From Dermanyssus gallinae (lineage: Eukaryota > Arthropoda > Arachnida > Mesostigmata > Dermanyssidae): a stretch of 64,000 nucleotides of DNA. The DNA lies in contig QVRM01005925.1 in NCBI GenBank assembly GCA_003439945.1, positions 673,001 through 737,000 of the forward strand. The letters are read 5' to 3'. Position 1 is the first letter of the stretch, and each line of letters opens with the position of its first letter. A program made the position numbers and the translations under genes. The notes beneath the pieces were generated by a model, which saw only the letters and a list, made by a program, of their open reading frames with translations, made no database searches and was not told where the DNA came from. Positions 24,191 to 35,995 of the stretch are shown here, in pieces.

Positions 24191-24739
24191 AATCGTATCG
24201 CCGGCAGCTTCGGATTTTCTTCAAAAATGTGTACTGGTTTACATAAGCAGACGATCAATTTGCAGGAAACCTTCTTTGTCTAATTAATAATTGAACTGTT
24301 TGGTCGTGTAACGTAATCTTAGTTGTCTTTTGTAGAGGACAATTCATGTGTGAGATATGCATTCCTTTATGCATTTTGCAGTTAGTGTTGCATCGGTAGT
24401 ATTTGCTCCAGGAACAGCAACAGCTACAAGAAAAACAACAAGCAATAGCAACGACAGCAACAACAGCTGCTAAGTAGAGATTGAAGTAGTATTAAGGAAT
24501 TGTTCCAGCTCCTCGCCTCTTTCTGAGGCCATTTACGTGAGAGGTTTTTAGTAGGTAGTATGCCAACAACATCGGCATCGAGTCCCACACTGCCCGCTTT
24601 GGGTGTGCGTAAAAGCATTTTTCCCTCTCACCAAAAACAAAAAAAAACACCTGCTGCTTAGTCGACAAGCGACCTTATCGACCTTTATTGACCTCACGAT
24701 GCCGCTTGCAAACAAAGGTGAATTCGCAATCGGTATGGC

Positions 24740-25117
24740 TTGGGCTAATCCAAATCCTTGGCCTGATTGACGACGTGCGCGTCGCGAACTAGTCGGCGAG
24801 CGCATGCCTTATTTCGGCGTTGACGCCTATTTTTAGGTATACGGTTCAACGAAACGTCGACGGTAACGTAATTCTCGAAGGAATTTGGTTCGTTCATTCG
24901 GCACGATGACCCTAGAATGGGGGTGTCATTAGCCGTCGAAACCACGCGTGGCTTGCAGCCGCATGCTAAACTTCGTGAGGTATGACCGTGGGAAAAAAGG
25001 ACCGTGCTGTGGCGTCCCACCTTTGGCGCTGAGGTGAAGCCGTCTGGCTGCACTGCATCCTGAACGCATTGATTTACACTCGAAACAAGTATCTCGGAGT
25101 TCGATTAAAAAGCACAT
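24740..25117 (-). pseudogene. possible third fragment of the same retrotransposon group
   Basis: The minus strand opens with a QPDGFTSAP block that could match the RPDG-x-T nuclease motif, and a later frame could match the C-terminal conserved region. Alignment by eye is weak and needs frame changes, so I list it only as a candidate, supported by the two better fragments just upstream in the same orientation. Confidence 0.3.
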
Positions 25118-25399
25118 ACATCTACTTACATAGACGAACGCAGCATGTGGAAAACTTACAACTGAGGTAAATTAGTCAAGGACGTTTTAGATATTGTCTT
25201 TTGGACATCGGACAACGGACACGTAAGCTAAATCATAAAGTAATCTAGTATGTCGAATATGCCGTACATGATGGTGGACTATATTAGCTTGTCAGAACTG
25301 TTTATAAATATTGGGCTATATCGGCGAGTTTTATATATATGTAGATAATTAGGGAAAATGTTTTATATATATGTAGATAAGTAGGCATGTCTAACCTGG

Positions 25400-27110
25400 A
25401 GCAAAATATATACGATGAACAAGAAGAAATGCATTTAAAGAAGCGTTTTTTCAAGTAGTGATGGAGGTAGTGAAGTCGAGAAACAAATACAGGATACTAT
25501 GATCATGTGGGTAGAGGATAGAATAGAATATAATATATAAGCTTCTTCTCTAAACTTTTAGTAAACTGTATAAACTTCTTCTCTAAACTTTTAACGACAT
25601 CTTTGTCGGGCCAGACCTACCCGGAAGTTGATGTAAAAGGAGAGTACTTTGTTGCCACAGGGTCGCGTTGATAACAAAGATCTAAGAAATATACCGCCGA
25701 TAACTATTACCAGTAAGGTATTGTATTTTCATGTACATTTTTAAGAACCGATTGCATAATAAATTAAAAAGGGGGGATATCAATGCAGGTTTACAAAGGG
25801 ATACAGATCAGACAACAATAATTTTTATTTAATCAAATAGTTAAGGTATCTAGATTGCAAGTACAACGTTGTACGGGGGGGGGGGGTAGATAAAAAGATT
25901 ACGATATAGATACCTTACATACGTTTATGGCGGATGAAGGATTCGATGCGAGTCGGATAGGATTATTAAATGATATTTAAAGCAATAACACAAGATTATG
26001 ATGTTGCTAAAGGAATAAGACAAAAGTATCCCTTGTCATATGTACTTATTTCTATTATATGTAAAAAATCGCAGGAAACCTTAAGGACATAGGGTTGCAG
26101 TAGCGGGTTAAAAGGCGCAATGTTCAGAGATTTTTTCTCGTGTTGTTTGAAAATGATATAATGTTTTTGGAGAAAAGATGTAGATGAAGTTCAAGGGATG
26201 CATATGCCTGTGGGGAGTTAGCAAATGAGAAATTAGGGCATCTGAATCATATTAAATTTTTGGGGTGAGTAAATCGTCGAAGGAATAGTTGCTACTAAAA
26301 AGAGGTGTTAGGAATAAAGAAAACAAATATACAACGAGAATAATACGGTGAGGTGTAAAAGGTTGCGGGGGTTTATGTGTCTTTGCAACAGACATATAAA
26401 AGGCCATGTTTGTGCTAGGACTGACATTTTGTAAACGCTGTTCCCGTACATAGGTCCGGTGCATGGAGGAAATTAAAGTGCATTTAGAGAGAGGCAGGTT
26501 TTTTCTGAGGTGCCGTTTCGATTCTAGCAGAGAGTGTTAACAGTGTGGCTGAGGCTAAGTAGCGCAATTGGGGCATCAAACGGCAGACGATGGGTTAAGT
26601 AAATAAAAGGGGTAAAAAGGCAATGGGAGTGAAAAGTAGAAGAGACAGAAGAGTAGAATTTGCGGCAAGACAGGTAGGACTCTGCGGTCAACATTGCATA
26701 GACATTAATAAACCTAGTGGGTAAAAGGATAAATCACTAGCTCAAAGAAAATATTCGGGCATATAAAATCAGAATTGGGTAGGGGTACAACAGTTATGCG
26801 ATGCTGAGTTAGAAACAATGGCTTGTTGGGTATGAAGAAAGGGAAATGAATTAGTAGATCATTCAGTGAAGGGGTGTGAGCTCTTAGTGGGGACTAAGCA
26901 TTTAGATTAGGAAGCACGATAGGCTTAGGAATGAGTGCAGACAAGAAAGAGGTCAAAATAACGAAGAGGAGGCTAACTCGATGGAAGGTGCTCACCCCAT
27001 AAGCAAACAAAAAGTGTAGGCCCGGACTTATGTGCCCTTGGTATAAATATAGATGCGATATGTACCGATACTTGCCCATACGAATACAAAGTGTCAATAC
27101 AAATAAAAAT
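25400..27110 (+). pseudogene. very old APE-type non-LTR retrotransposon copy
   Basis: Purine-rich plus strand resembling the open element at 34.1-36.0 kb. Across several frames one can read IPPITITSKVL (RT block; the younger copy has RRPITITPIAYR) and RIGLLNDI then VAKGIRQKYPLS (younger copy VAKGVRQGCPLS). Near 26790-26890 there is a Cys...ETMA...-like C-terminal zinc-ligand stretch. The catalytic ADD box is not readable. Many stops and frameshifts; no coding capacity. Homology judged by eye only. A poly-G run lies at about 25877-25886. Confidence 0.5.
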
Positions 27111-28136
27111 CAGTTAACATGTATTCATAAAAAGCATTGGGGCAGGAACAAGCAGCCCCTCAGATTTTATTTGACATTCTAGGCGGGCCACAATCTGTCA
27201 CCTAGGGTGCTTTAGCACGTCAGCCGCTCGTCGTCCACTGCGCAAAGAGGTCTTGTACGACACTTTCATGGTAAAGCCCACACAGTGGCTGAGTATCTCA
27301 GCGGCCTCAAGCAAGGGTATTTTTTGGTTCAACTGACTTTATTCAAGCAATTTTTACGTATACATGCAACTTTACTCAGATACTTTGTATCATCTCCAAG
27401 TTAATTAGAGTGGCAGTGGCTAAACGTCTCACGCAGGTCCTTGAGAGACAGTGGGTTGTTACAACGACCGTCAGTCTTGGCCGTAGCACATTTACCTCGA
27501 TTCGTCTGGCTGCTCTAATTTGCACAACGCTTTGCATTTTTAATTGAGCAAAGACGTTATATTATGCTCCAAGCCTGCTGATGCACTCGGTAAGTCCTTT
27601 ATGAATGTACTGCCGCACGCCTCAATTAGACTAACCAAATGGCACATTTTAAAAGCGGCTAGGTCCTCAATAAAAGCATAAGCAGAATACGGAAAACGCA
27701 CGCCTTAGCTTCTAACGGCCTAATGTGATTACCTATTCTAAACCGAAGCCCACCAAAGCACACCTCAAAAAAAAAACACATCATGAAGAGATTGTAGCTA
27801 GTGCCGCGTTTGCGTCCCTATTGTAATTAATATAGCGCTGTGGGCGCAGCTACCGACAGACCCGATGATCGCTGCAAAGGCATCTTGTGGGTGCAACCAA
27901 GAGCAACTTGCGGGGTCCATTTTGACCACTATCTACACAAATCCAGGTCAGGAAGTTTGTGTCACGGTTGTGGTAGCTCGCTCACGGTTATAGTGAAGTT
28001 TTACTTTTGCGACGCATTTAGCTTTATATAGGGCAACACGCTGTAGATGGTCCGCTATATTGCGCCGGAACTCTTTGACCAAGTAGAACTAGCATACAGC
28101 GAGACCACTCCGTGTTACAGAATAACTTTATATATA
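27111..28136. other. unassigned non-coding stretch
   Basis: No convincing ORF or RNA. A short TA run at 28130-28139 marks the insertion site of the following Tc1 element. Confidence 0.45.
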
Positions 28137-28140
28137 TATA

Positions 28141-29741
28141 CAGTCCCTGAAAAAAATATAGGGCCACCCACTTTTGCCACATTTTACGCATTTATTATAA
28201 CCAAATGTGTAAAGATCACAGTGATACATGCTCACAGAGTAACAACGAGGACTTCTATCGACATTTGGGGTCTCGGATTACTTTGAACCACGAGATTTCC
28301 ACATTTGGTACAGCTGCACCGCGAAAAAATGATAATGTCATTAGCAAGATGCATGTATTAACGAGTGAATTAAACGGAATAACGACATTTGGGCTCATTT
28401 AACGGCTCGACAGAAACAAAGGCAGACCTCCTACTAAAAGTTTTTTCTTTGTTGAAACGATAGGCTTAGGCTGGCGCCTCATGGGTGAAGATAAGGCCCA
28501 TATCAAGGCTTATAAGGACATCGGCCTCTCTAATCGCAAAATTTCCTGTCAATTGGGGCGTTGTGCCCAAGTAGTAAATAACTTTGTTCATTCAGGTAAA
28601 AAATACGCCGTAAAAAAGGAGTTCCGGGCGTCCAAATTTTATTTCGGAACGAAACAAGCTGCAATTCTGAAGAAAGCGTCGAACTCTGCGCCCTCGGCCA
28701 GGGCAATTGCGGCGGCGGCCGACGTGCAAACGAAAGTGCGAAATTGTGCAAAGCTTCCTCAGGAAGACAAATTGGCAAAAACACAAGAAAAAACAACGAT
28801 TGACCGCTGACCGATGAAAGCTCGTCTCGACTTCGCCCACGATAAAATGTCATGGACCACTGAGTGCCCACGATACGATGTGATGGACCACTGAGTGACA
28901 CAGAGCGCTCTTTTCGAATGAAAAAAGTTTAACTTTGATGAATTGGATCGATTTTACTATTATTCGCACGATGTCCGCAAGGAAGAACGAATTTTGTCAA
29001 AACGTCACTCAGGTGGCGGTTCAGTGGTGATCTGGGCTGCTGTCGGATATTATACAAAGTCGTCGATTGTGTTTTTAGACGGTCGTGTTTATTCGACGCG
29101 ATACGGGGATTTTCTAAAAGAGCAATCGGCGCATTTTAAGCTGATGGGATGGCCAGACTTCGTTTTTACACACGATAACGCCCCGATTCACACCGCCAGG
29201 CTGATCGGAAGCTGGTTCGACCAACGTCACATTGAATTCCTTCGCTAGCCTGCACTCTCACCTGATCTTAATATGATCCAGAATGTGTGGAGCTGGCTCG
29301 AACAATAAGTTTACATGGATAAAAAAAAATTTCGAGGCTTGGGACGAGCTCTTGCAAAACGTCATCCAAAATTCGTTTAACACTATACCAAACCGCACTT
29401 TTGAGGTTATCTGACTTAATGGGAAGTTCACTGAGCACTATGTATAGTCTAAATGCCGTGAAATTAGCCCAAATGCCGTGAAATTAGCCCAAATGCCGTT
29501 GATCTGCTTAATTAATTTGTTAAAACGGGTATCTTGCTAGTGGCCTTATCATTTTTTCGCGGTGCAGCTGTACCAAATGTGAAAATCTCGTGGTTCAAAG
29601 TAATCCGAGACCCTAAATGTCGATAGAAGTCTTCGCTGTTGCTCTGTGAGCATGTATCACTGTGATTTTTACACGATTGGTTATAACAAATGCGTGAAAT
29701 GTAACAAAAATGAGTGGCCCTATATTTTTTTCAGGGACTGT
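28141..29741 (+). mobile_element. Tc1-like transposon with about 260-bp terminal inverted repeats
   Basis: The left end CAGTCCCTGAAAAAAATATA (from 28141) and the right end (to about 29741) are inverted copies flanked by TA. The complementarity extends inward about 260 bp (to about 28400 and from about 29480), unusually long for Tc1 and closer to the IR/DR-type architecture. Inside lies a broken transposase gene, 28481-29308. A 20-bp unit (AAATGCCGTGAAATTAGCCC) is repeated about 2.5 times near 29452-29500 at the inner edge of the right repeat. Confidence 0.9.
28481..29308 (+). pseudogene. Tc1-like transposase, inactive
   Basis: The helix-turn-helix region (HIKAYKDIGLSNRKI) opens the frame at 28481-28810. 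The catalytic half is at 28943-29248 (VVIWAAVGYY, FVFTHDNAPIHTA), continuing past a TAG to SPDLNMIQNVW. Damage: the 31-bp tandem repeat at 28835-28896 breaks the frame before the first catalytic block; that block reads FSNEK, with Asn where Tc1 transposases have the first Asp; a one-base loss in the adjacent A-run shifts the frame; and the third catalytic Glu position reads Gln (IQNVW). Only the second Asp (HDNAP) is preserved. It cannot be catalytic. Confidence 0.87.
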
Positions 29742-29823
29742 ATATATATGTCCTCCAGTAAACGTGATGATGAACTATATATATATATATATATGTCCTC
29801 CAGTAAACGTGATGATGAACTAT
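29742..29823. repeat. tandem duplication linked by (TA)n
   Basis: Two identical copies of GTCCTCCAGTAAACGTGATG plus ATGAACTA, each preceded by a TA run (29742-29750 and 29779-29794). The first TA run is also the right target site of the Tc1 element. Confidence 0.88.
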
Positions 29824-30359
29824 ATCAGCCCTAGGATCAGATATGGCGTCGACCACCTCGACAAGATGCCAAGCTTTATATCTAGTGACAAATTGACTAG
29901 CACGTGGGTCCATTCGTGGCTTATTTGAGACATTTAAAAATCGTACCAATACTTGATAAGGTCTCTCAGTTATCCGCTAAGGCCTCAAAGGCAAAAACGA
30001 AAGCCCATAGCGTCCGTTAGTTGTCTCCGCTTGCGAAGCAGTGCAACCAAAAGTTAGGCCGCTGGGGGTCGTCTGCGTACAGACACGCAGGGTAGGGACA
30101 CCAGTATAGCTACAAAACCTCGGAACACGGGCCCTGATATTACTCGGAGATTACAAGACTGCTTCTCTCGTCATAGGGTTCAGGTTACGGATGCGGAGGA
30201 AGCCATGCTGATCTATAGGTGAGACTTTTTTATGGCTCCAGTCATGCCCCTTAACTAGTGGGGTCCTAAGGAGGAGGCCGACACAAAGCTTAACAGCAAA
30301 GTTCTCTAAAAGGGGTTCCAACAGGAGGCACTTGGTAAGACAAAGCACTGAGTCATCAT
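29824..30359. other. unassigned stretch
   Basis: GC-richer than the surroundings, with several short open frames but no recognisable domain. Possibly an old retroelement tail; not supportable. Confidence 0.35.
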
Positions 30360-30758
30360 TATATATATATATATATATATATATATAGCTATTCCGTCTT
30401 TTTCTCCTACATAGTTGTGTAACATCTACGTTTGTGAAAAAAACAGTCAACGCACGAAGAAACCGATCAAAACGGCGTGTTCGGCGGAAAGTAGTCTGCA
30501 CATTCTGAATGACACCCGACGCAACCTAGCGAAAGGCGAGTTGGGGCATTAAGGAAACTCATAAATAGTCGATATGTTATTTAGTCGATAGTTATATACA
30601 AAAATACTTTTCTGAGGCAATAGAAAATTTGATGCCCATCTTTTTTGTGGCAAGTGATGGTGCTGCGTAACATAGTTGCCGGCATGCATATGTGCTAGCA
30701 TTTTGACCTGATTCAGCAAGGGCGTATCAGATCGTCAAGTACGTATATTGAGGTTTGC
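30360..30758. mobile_element. single-arm remnant of the 17.3-kb foldback family between (TA)n arrays
   Basis: (TA)n at 30360-30387, then about 370 bp matching one arm of the 17324-18455 element (TTTTTCTCCTACATAGTTGTG, CGGCGTGTTCGG-like, GATGCCCATC, TGGTGCTGCGTAAC-like blocks), ending at the next (TA)n (30759-30786). The terminal CAGGGTCATTC sequence is absent: the copy was cut at a TA array. Confidence 0.72.
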
Positions 30759-30786
30759 TATATATATATATATATATATATATATA

Positions 30787-32116
30787 CGAGGTGTGTTCAA
30801 AACGTATCGCGACTTTTGTGTTTTTTCAAAAATTATTCATTTATTCATGAATATCTATTTTGTCCCCTTCAAAGTAATCCCCATGAGATATTATACACTT
30901 GTGCCAACGGTTTTTCCAATCTTCGAAGCACTTCAAAAAACCATTTTTTTTAATCTTGTTCAGCTCCTCTTTCGATGCCGTCTTTATCTCGTCAAGCGTA
31001 GCGTAACGTCGTCCTTTCATGGGCCTCTTCAGTTTAGGGAACAAGAAAAAGTCACAGGGGGCCAGATCTGGGGAATACGGTGGCTGCGGCATCATTAGTG
31101 TGTTGTTTTTGGCCAAAAACTCGCGCACAAGCAACGATGTGTGAGCAGGGGCGTTATCGTGGTGCAAAAGCCAATTTTTGTTCTTCCACAAATCCGGGCG
31201 TTTCTGGCGGATTGCTTCGCGCAAATTGCGCATAACTTGCAGGTAATATTCCTTATTGACCGTTCTACCCTGTGGCAAGAACTCATGATGCACCACGCCC
31301 CTGCAATCGAAGAAAACTGTCAGCAAAACTTTCACAGTCGACCGAACTTGGCGCGCTTTTTTCGGTCTTGGTTCGTGCGGCAGCTTCCATTGAGATGATT
31401 GAGCTTTGGTTTCCACGTCATAACCATAAACCCACGATTCGTCACCAGTTATGACCCTTTGGAGCAAATTTGGGTCGTCGCGGACAGAGTCCAACATCTC
31501 ATTAGCAATGTTCATGCGATGCTGTTTTTGGTCGCAATTGAGCAATTTTGGTACGAATTTCGCGGCGACCCGACTCAGGCCCAAATCATTGATAAAAATC
31601 GAATGGCACGAGCCAATCGATATGTTTAGGTCCTCAGCAACTTCTCTAACTCTCTCTAGGTGATACGACGATTGGCCAATACCATTTTCTCCACTTCATT
31701 AATTTTTTCGTCTAATGTTGAAGTGCTCGGGCGTCCGGCACGCTCTTCGTCGTTCACATCTTCTCGGCCTTCTGAGAACATTTTGTACCACCGATAAACG
31801 TTGCTCCGGTCCAAGGTAGCTTCTCCGTATGCCACAGTCAACATTCGGAATGCATCCGCGCACTTAATTTCGTTTTTCACACAAAATTTGATACAGGTTC
31901 TTTGATCCATTTTTTTGAATAGGTAAAAATCGAAGACGATCCAAAACACGTGCAAGCAAAGCAGCTGTCAACAATTAAGTGAACATTCAAAATGGCCGAG
32001 CTTGTCGGCATAAGTGAGAGACATGAGTACCAACATAACGCCACAAATAATCGAAATTCGAATATACGTAACCCGCGAAAATGTTTCCCCCCGCGATACT
32101 TTTTGAACACACCTCG
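30787..32116 (-). mobile_element. mariner transposon, 1.33 kb
   Basis: Inverted ends of about 26 bp (CGAGGTGTGTTCAAAACGTA at 30787 and its complement ending at 32116, one mismatch), flanked by TA at 30785-30786 and 32117-32118. Length and structure are those of a full-length mariner. It sits at the edge of a (TA)n array. The transposase reads on the minus strand. Confidence 0.95.
30841..31910 (-). pseudogene. mariner transposase (D,D34D), one frameshift
   Basis: Starts at MDQR (31910, minus) and ends at the stop at 30841, about 356 residues, the normal mariner size. The N-terminal helix-turn-helix part (frame 31656-31910) is followed, after a small indel and stop near 31640-31655, by the catalytic part. 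That part retains GDESW (first Asp), HHDNAPAHT (second Asp) and YSPDLAPCD (third Asp); exactly 34 residues separate the last two, the mariner D,D34D signature. Apart from the one lesion the gene looks intact, so this insertion is fairly young. The enzyme would cut and paste the element at TA sites. Confidence 0.92.
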
Positions 32117-32159
32117 TATATATTAAACCTATTAAAACATGATGGAATGACTGTTTCAA

Positions 32160-32880
32160 CAAGTGAGTCCTTCAATGATAGGCTGCTTTTCCTTCTCAAC
32201 CATGTGTCTTGACACCCTACTGAATACTCTAGGCAATATGTTGCCAAAATATACCTGTGTCCCTGTCATTGTTATGGGTGATGCAAATGTCAGCCTTCTT
32301 TCGGTCCCGCGGCCTACCAATTACATTATTTCTTTAATGCTAGGGACTTTTTTGGAAAGGATCGCATAACCAGACCCGCGCCGGGTATGTGTTTAGACTT
32401 TTTTGCTGTTTCTAAATGCTCATTGTTTACCAGCATCTAGCTTGCGGTGCTTTGAAGTCTGCTCTTCTCTGATCATTAACCGACTCTCTTTCTCTTTAAC
32501 AGCTCTGCTAAACTGTTGGCCACTAATGCACGTGGGACTCATATTAAGGCTAGCACTGCTATGCCCATATGTCGCTTACAAAATGTCCCGTGAATAGCGG
32601 TTTATGATGCGGCAGACGCAAATTATTTTGCTTCTTACATACAAAATGTCCTTTGGTCTTCTGGAGCTTTTTATCTCTGATAGATTGTGCAAGGCGGCTT
32701 TCTTCACTCCAGGTTTACGGCGGGTGCGGTCTTTTCTTTGTTTAAGAAAAGTGGTGAATGAAACTGCGCAGCCAATTATAGATCGATCTCGGTCGCTGAT
32801 AATATATCTCAAAGGTCATCGAGGAACTGGTATTGTTCAGGCTAGAAGGTTCATAAGGTTGAAAGAAACGAAAAAAAACT
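32160..32880 (+). pseudogene. decayed APE-type non-LTR retrotransposon fragment
   Basis: In shifting forward frames one reads PVIVMGDANVSL (endonuclease block like GDFN), a LSDH followed by a stop (terminal endonuclease block, about 32467-32477), and near 32745-32825 LFKKSGE, then NYRSISVADNISKVIEELV, the RT entry block of CR1/Jockey-type elements. Many stops; non-coding. No catalytic RT core remains. Confidence 0.62.
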
Positions 32881-33643
32881 GAAGAAAGCGGGCCCGCCCA
32901 ACCTGCTCTGGACACTAGGGGGGCAGAGGTGCCAATGCACTACCGAGGCCACTGCCCAGAGGCAGGCGAAAATTATTAGCATAAGGGATTGTGAGACTAA
33001 GGATGACTTCAAAAGCTTTTTCGCGTGAATGGTTGCTAATCGTCTAACTAGGTAAGGCCCCTCGCGGTCAGCATCCTGGAGGAAAGTCCTCTACGGATTA
33101 TGATAGCTAGGGAAGACGACCTGGCTGATAAAAACATATGAAGGAAGATGGCCTGCCAATGCCAGGGCATTGGGGCGAAGACGGGAAGAGGATCGGGTTC
33201 GACACGGGTCGTTCTCTCCCGTGTCGTCCGCGAGACGGGGGATGACGGCAAACCAGCCACTAGGGCTCTAATCGCGTTGCGCATCTCCAAAGATGTTACG
33301 TTAGTTCAGAGTAAAGACCTCTTGGATAAAACGCTAAGAAAGGCTAATGTGCTCTTGAACCCAAGTGCACGTTGATCTATCCTCTGTTACATGACAAGTC
33401 AGGGGAGAAAGAACAACGGGTAAGCTTCTGGAGTGCCTGGCCCGAGAACGGCATCTAGACCTCGCCGTCACCCTCACAGCACACAAGAAATCCTTCGGGA
33501 CACCCCAAAGCCAGGTGGAGAAAAGCCGAGCCACCACAACCTTTCTTCTACAGAAAAAGCAAAGAAAGTCATACGCTGAGATCGAACCTGGGCACAAAGG
33601 TGGACGTTAACGCCCACCAGGTAAGAGTCAGTCGCGTCCAACA
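32881..33643. other. unassigned stretch
   Basis: GC-richer sequence with small open frames (such as 33148-33375) lacking recognisable domains. Nothing supportable. Confidence 0.35.
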
Positions 33644-33770
33644 TCTTTTTTTATATAGGAGGTTTGGAAAATTCATAATGCACGGTCGGTGTTGTCAATC
33701 AACAACACCTAGCGTGGGACTCTCACCCACTAAAAACCCCAGTCCTCCCCACCCCCTAAGGTTCGGAATT
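33644..33770 (+). repeat. member 1 of an unclassified ~140-bp dispersed repeat
   Basis: Shares with 51187-51325 (+) and 37686-37838 (-) an ordered set of blocks: T-run, GGAGGTTT, ATGCA, GACTC..ACCCACTAAA, TCCTCCCCACC and GGTTCGGAATT-like ends. This copy has an internal small palindrome (33688-33709). Class unknown. Confidence 0.62.
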
Positions 33771-34107
33771 GTGTTGGACAATACGGCGGGGGTGCGTCGA
33801 GATGTTCCACCTGAGGGCTGTATTGCATTGGCCCCTTGCGGGGCACCCTCGTCTCGACTCTTTACCGACCGCGCTTGTGGAAAGTGGTTTCGGCGCAGGT
33901 CTTCTAGGCGAACCTTCTCTTCCTAATGGTGTTGAGGTAGTACAATCTGTGCGTCCATGAAGCAGGATTGCTTAGCATGTACGCGACGATTGCTGGTGTC
34001 ACCTGGTTGACTAGGGTGGAGCCTGCACGTGTCGTAGCGAATACCGTGCAGACAGAGACCGTGTGTTCCACGTAGTCTACAGTATCAGGAGCGCAAAGCA
34101 AGCATAT

Positions 34108-35995
34108 GTAGCAAGCACCAGCTATTTGAAAGGGTATATAAAGTAATGGAGGAATATCAGGATAAAGGAGGGGTAATATGTTTGGGAGATTGGAATGCAC
34201 ATATCGAACAGCTAGATGGACGAGAAGACAGAGCGGGCAGAAGACTAATACAATTAGCAGAGTCAAGTGAAGCCCAAATTTTAAATTTGGACCCGCGGGT
34301 AGAAGGGAGATATACGTACACGCAGGGGGATAGAAAGTCATGCGTAGATTATGTACTGACGAAGGGTAAAATAGATAAATGGGTAGAAGAAATCAAGATA
34401 GACGAAGAGAAAACATACAATGTTGGAAGTGATCATAATTGGGTAGAAGTGAGTGGGAGGAAGAAGAAGCCAGGACGCGTAGTTGTACAAAAGAAATGTC
34501 TGGATAAACACGAATGGGCACAGAAAGTAGAATATATAAAACAGCTCTTAGTGGCAAATGGGGAAAGGCAGGTAGACGAGATGCATAGGAATATTAAGGA
34601 GGCATATGACAAGTGTTGTAAGATAGGGAGGGGAGTTCAAAAGGGAGGAGAACGAGGATGGTGGAGTGATGAAATAAATACGGCAATAATGGAAAGGAAA
34701 AGGTGGAGTAAGGAGCATAGAAAGGTAATGGGAAGGGACACAGGCAAGGCAGACAAGTATTGGGAAAATTACAAGGAAGCCAAGAATAAAGCTCAAATGT
34801 TAATACAGGATGCAATTAAAAACGCAGACGAGAGAGAATTTAACAGGATTTTAGGGGCCCCCAAGGGCCAGCGAGCCAAACAGTTTTGGGACTATGTCAG
34901 ACAGGAAAAAACAAGGATGACAAATAACGTCCAGGACAGAACATACACAATAGATGAAATGGACACCGCGTTACAAGCACTATTTTTTACGACTAACGTG
35001 AGCAGTATAGAAAAGACAAGAACTAGCACAGAAATTACAACCACAGCAGACGAGATCGAAAGCGTGTTAAAGACAATGAATCCAAAAACGGCGTGTGGTC
35101 TTGACGGGATTTCGGTAGGAATTGTACAGGCTTTGGGAAAAGAGTACGTGCATTATCTAACGAAGCAATTTAATAATATATTTGGAGGGGTTAGAATCCC
35201 GGAGGGTTGGCGCAAGGGAAGAGTTTCTCTTATTCCCAAGGAGGGGGTAGATAATGACACTCTACAAAATAGGCGACCGATCACAATTACACCTATAGCG
35301 TATCGAATATTTATGCAAGTGTTTAAGAATAGGATGCAGAGTATTCTGGAGACAAATGAGAAAATAGGAGAATGGCAATGCGGATTTAGGAAAGGATATA
35401 GGCTAGACGATCACCTTTTCCTACTAAGTCAGGTTGTCGAAACATCGAGATTGCGGGGACAAGGGTGTGTGGCAGGATTTTTAGATCTTAAGAAAGCATA
35501 TGATATGGTGGACAGAACAAAGTTGTATAAAATTATGCTAGAGGAGGGTTTGGAGAGAAGTTGGGTAGAGTTGCTGGAAGAAATTTACAGAAATAACACG
35601 GTAAGAATAATAATAGCAGCCGAACAATCTAGAGAGTTCATAGTCGCTAAGGGGGTCAGGCAAGGCTGTCCGTTGTCATCGGTTATTTTTTTGATGTATA
35701 TAGAGAGAATAGCGCGAAGGATTAATAAAACGGGTTTAGGGTGGCAGATAGGGGAAAAAGGTGTATATATCAAGACACCTGTGCTGCTGTTTGCTGATGA
35801 TATGGTAGTGTTAGGGCGGGGCACTAGCGAGGTCCAACAAATGTTGAATGCATGTGGGGAAGCAGCGGAGGAACTAGACATGGTGTTTAATGAAAAAAAG
35901 AGCGCAATTTTAGTATTTAACGGAATTAGGGAAGAAAGAAAGCTTGTAGTACAGGGGAAGGAATTGGAGTATAAAAATGAGTACAAGTATAAGCG
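34108..35995 (+). pseudogene. 5'-truncated APE-type non-LTR retrotransposon, open RT frame
   Basis: The frame opens at 34146 within the endonuclease domain: ICLGDWNAHIEQLDGR at residues 12-27, DYVLTKG and GSDHNW at about 97-102. The N-terminal endonuclease blocks are missing, so the copy is 5' truncated, a common outcome of target-primed insertion. The reverse transcriptase follows with NPKTACGLDGIS, WRKGRVSLIPK, FLDLKKAYDMVD, AKGVRQGCPLSSVIF and catalytic FADD at residues 549-552 (35790-35801). Homology stops near 35995 after the EYKNEYKYK block. The frame stays open to 36488, but the downstream 160 residues look unrelated. Strongly purine-rich plus strand. Clade not determined. No stops in the retained part, so fairly young, but not functional. 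Confidence 0.82.
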
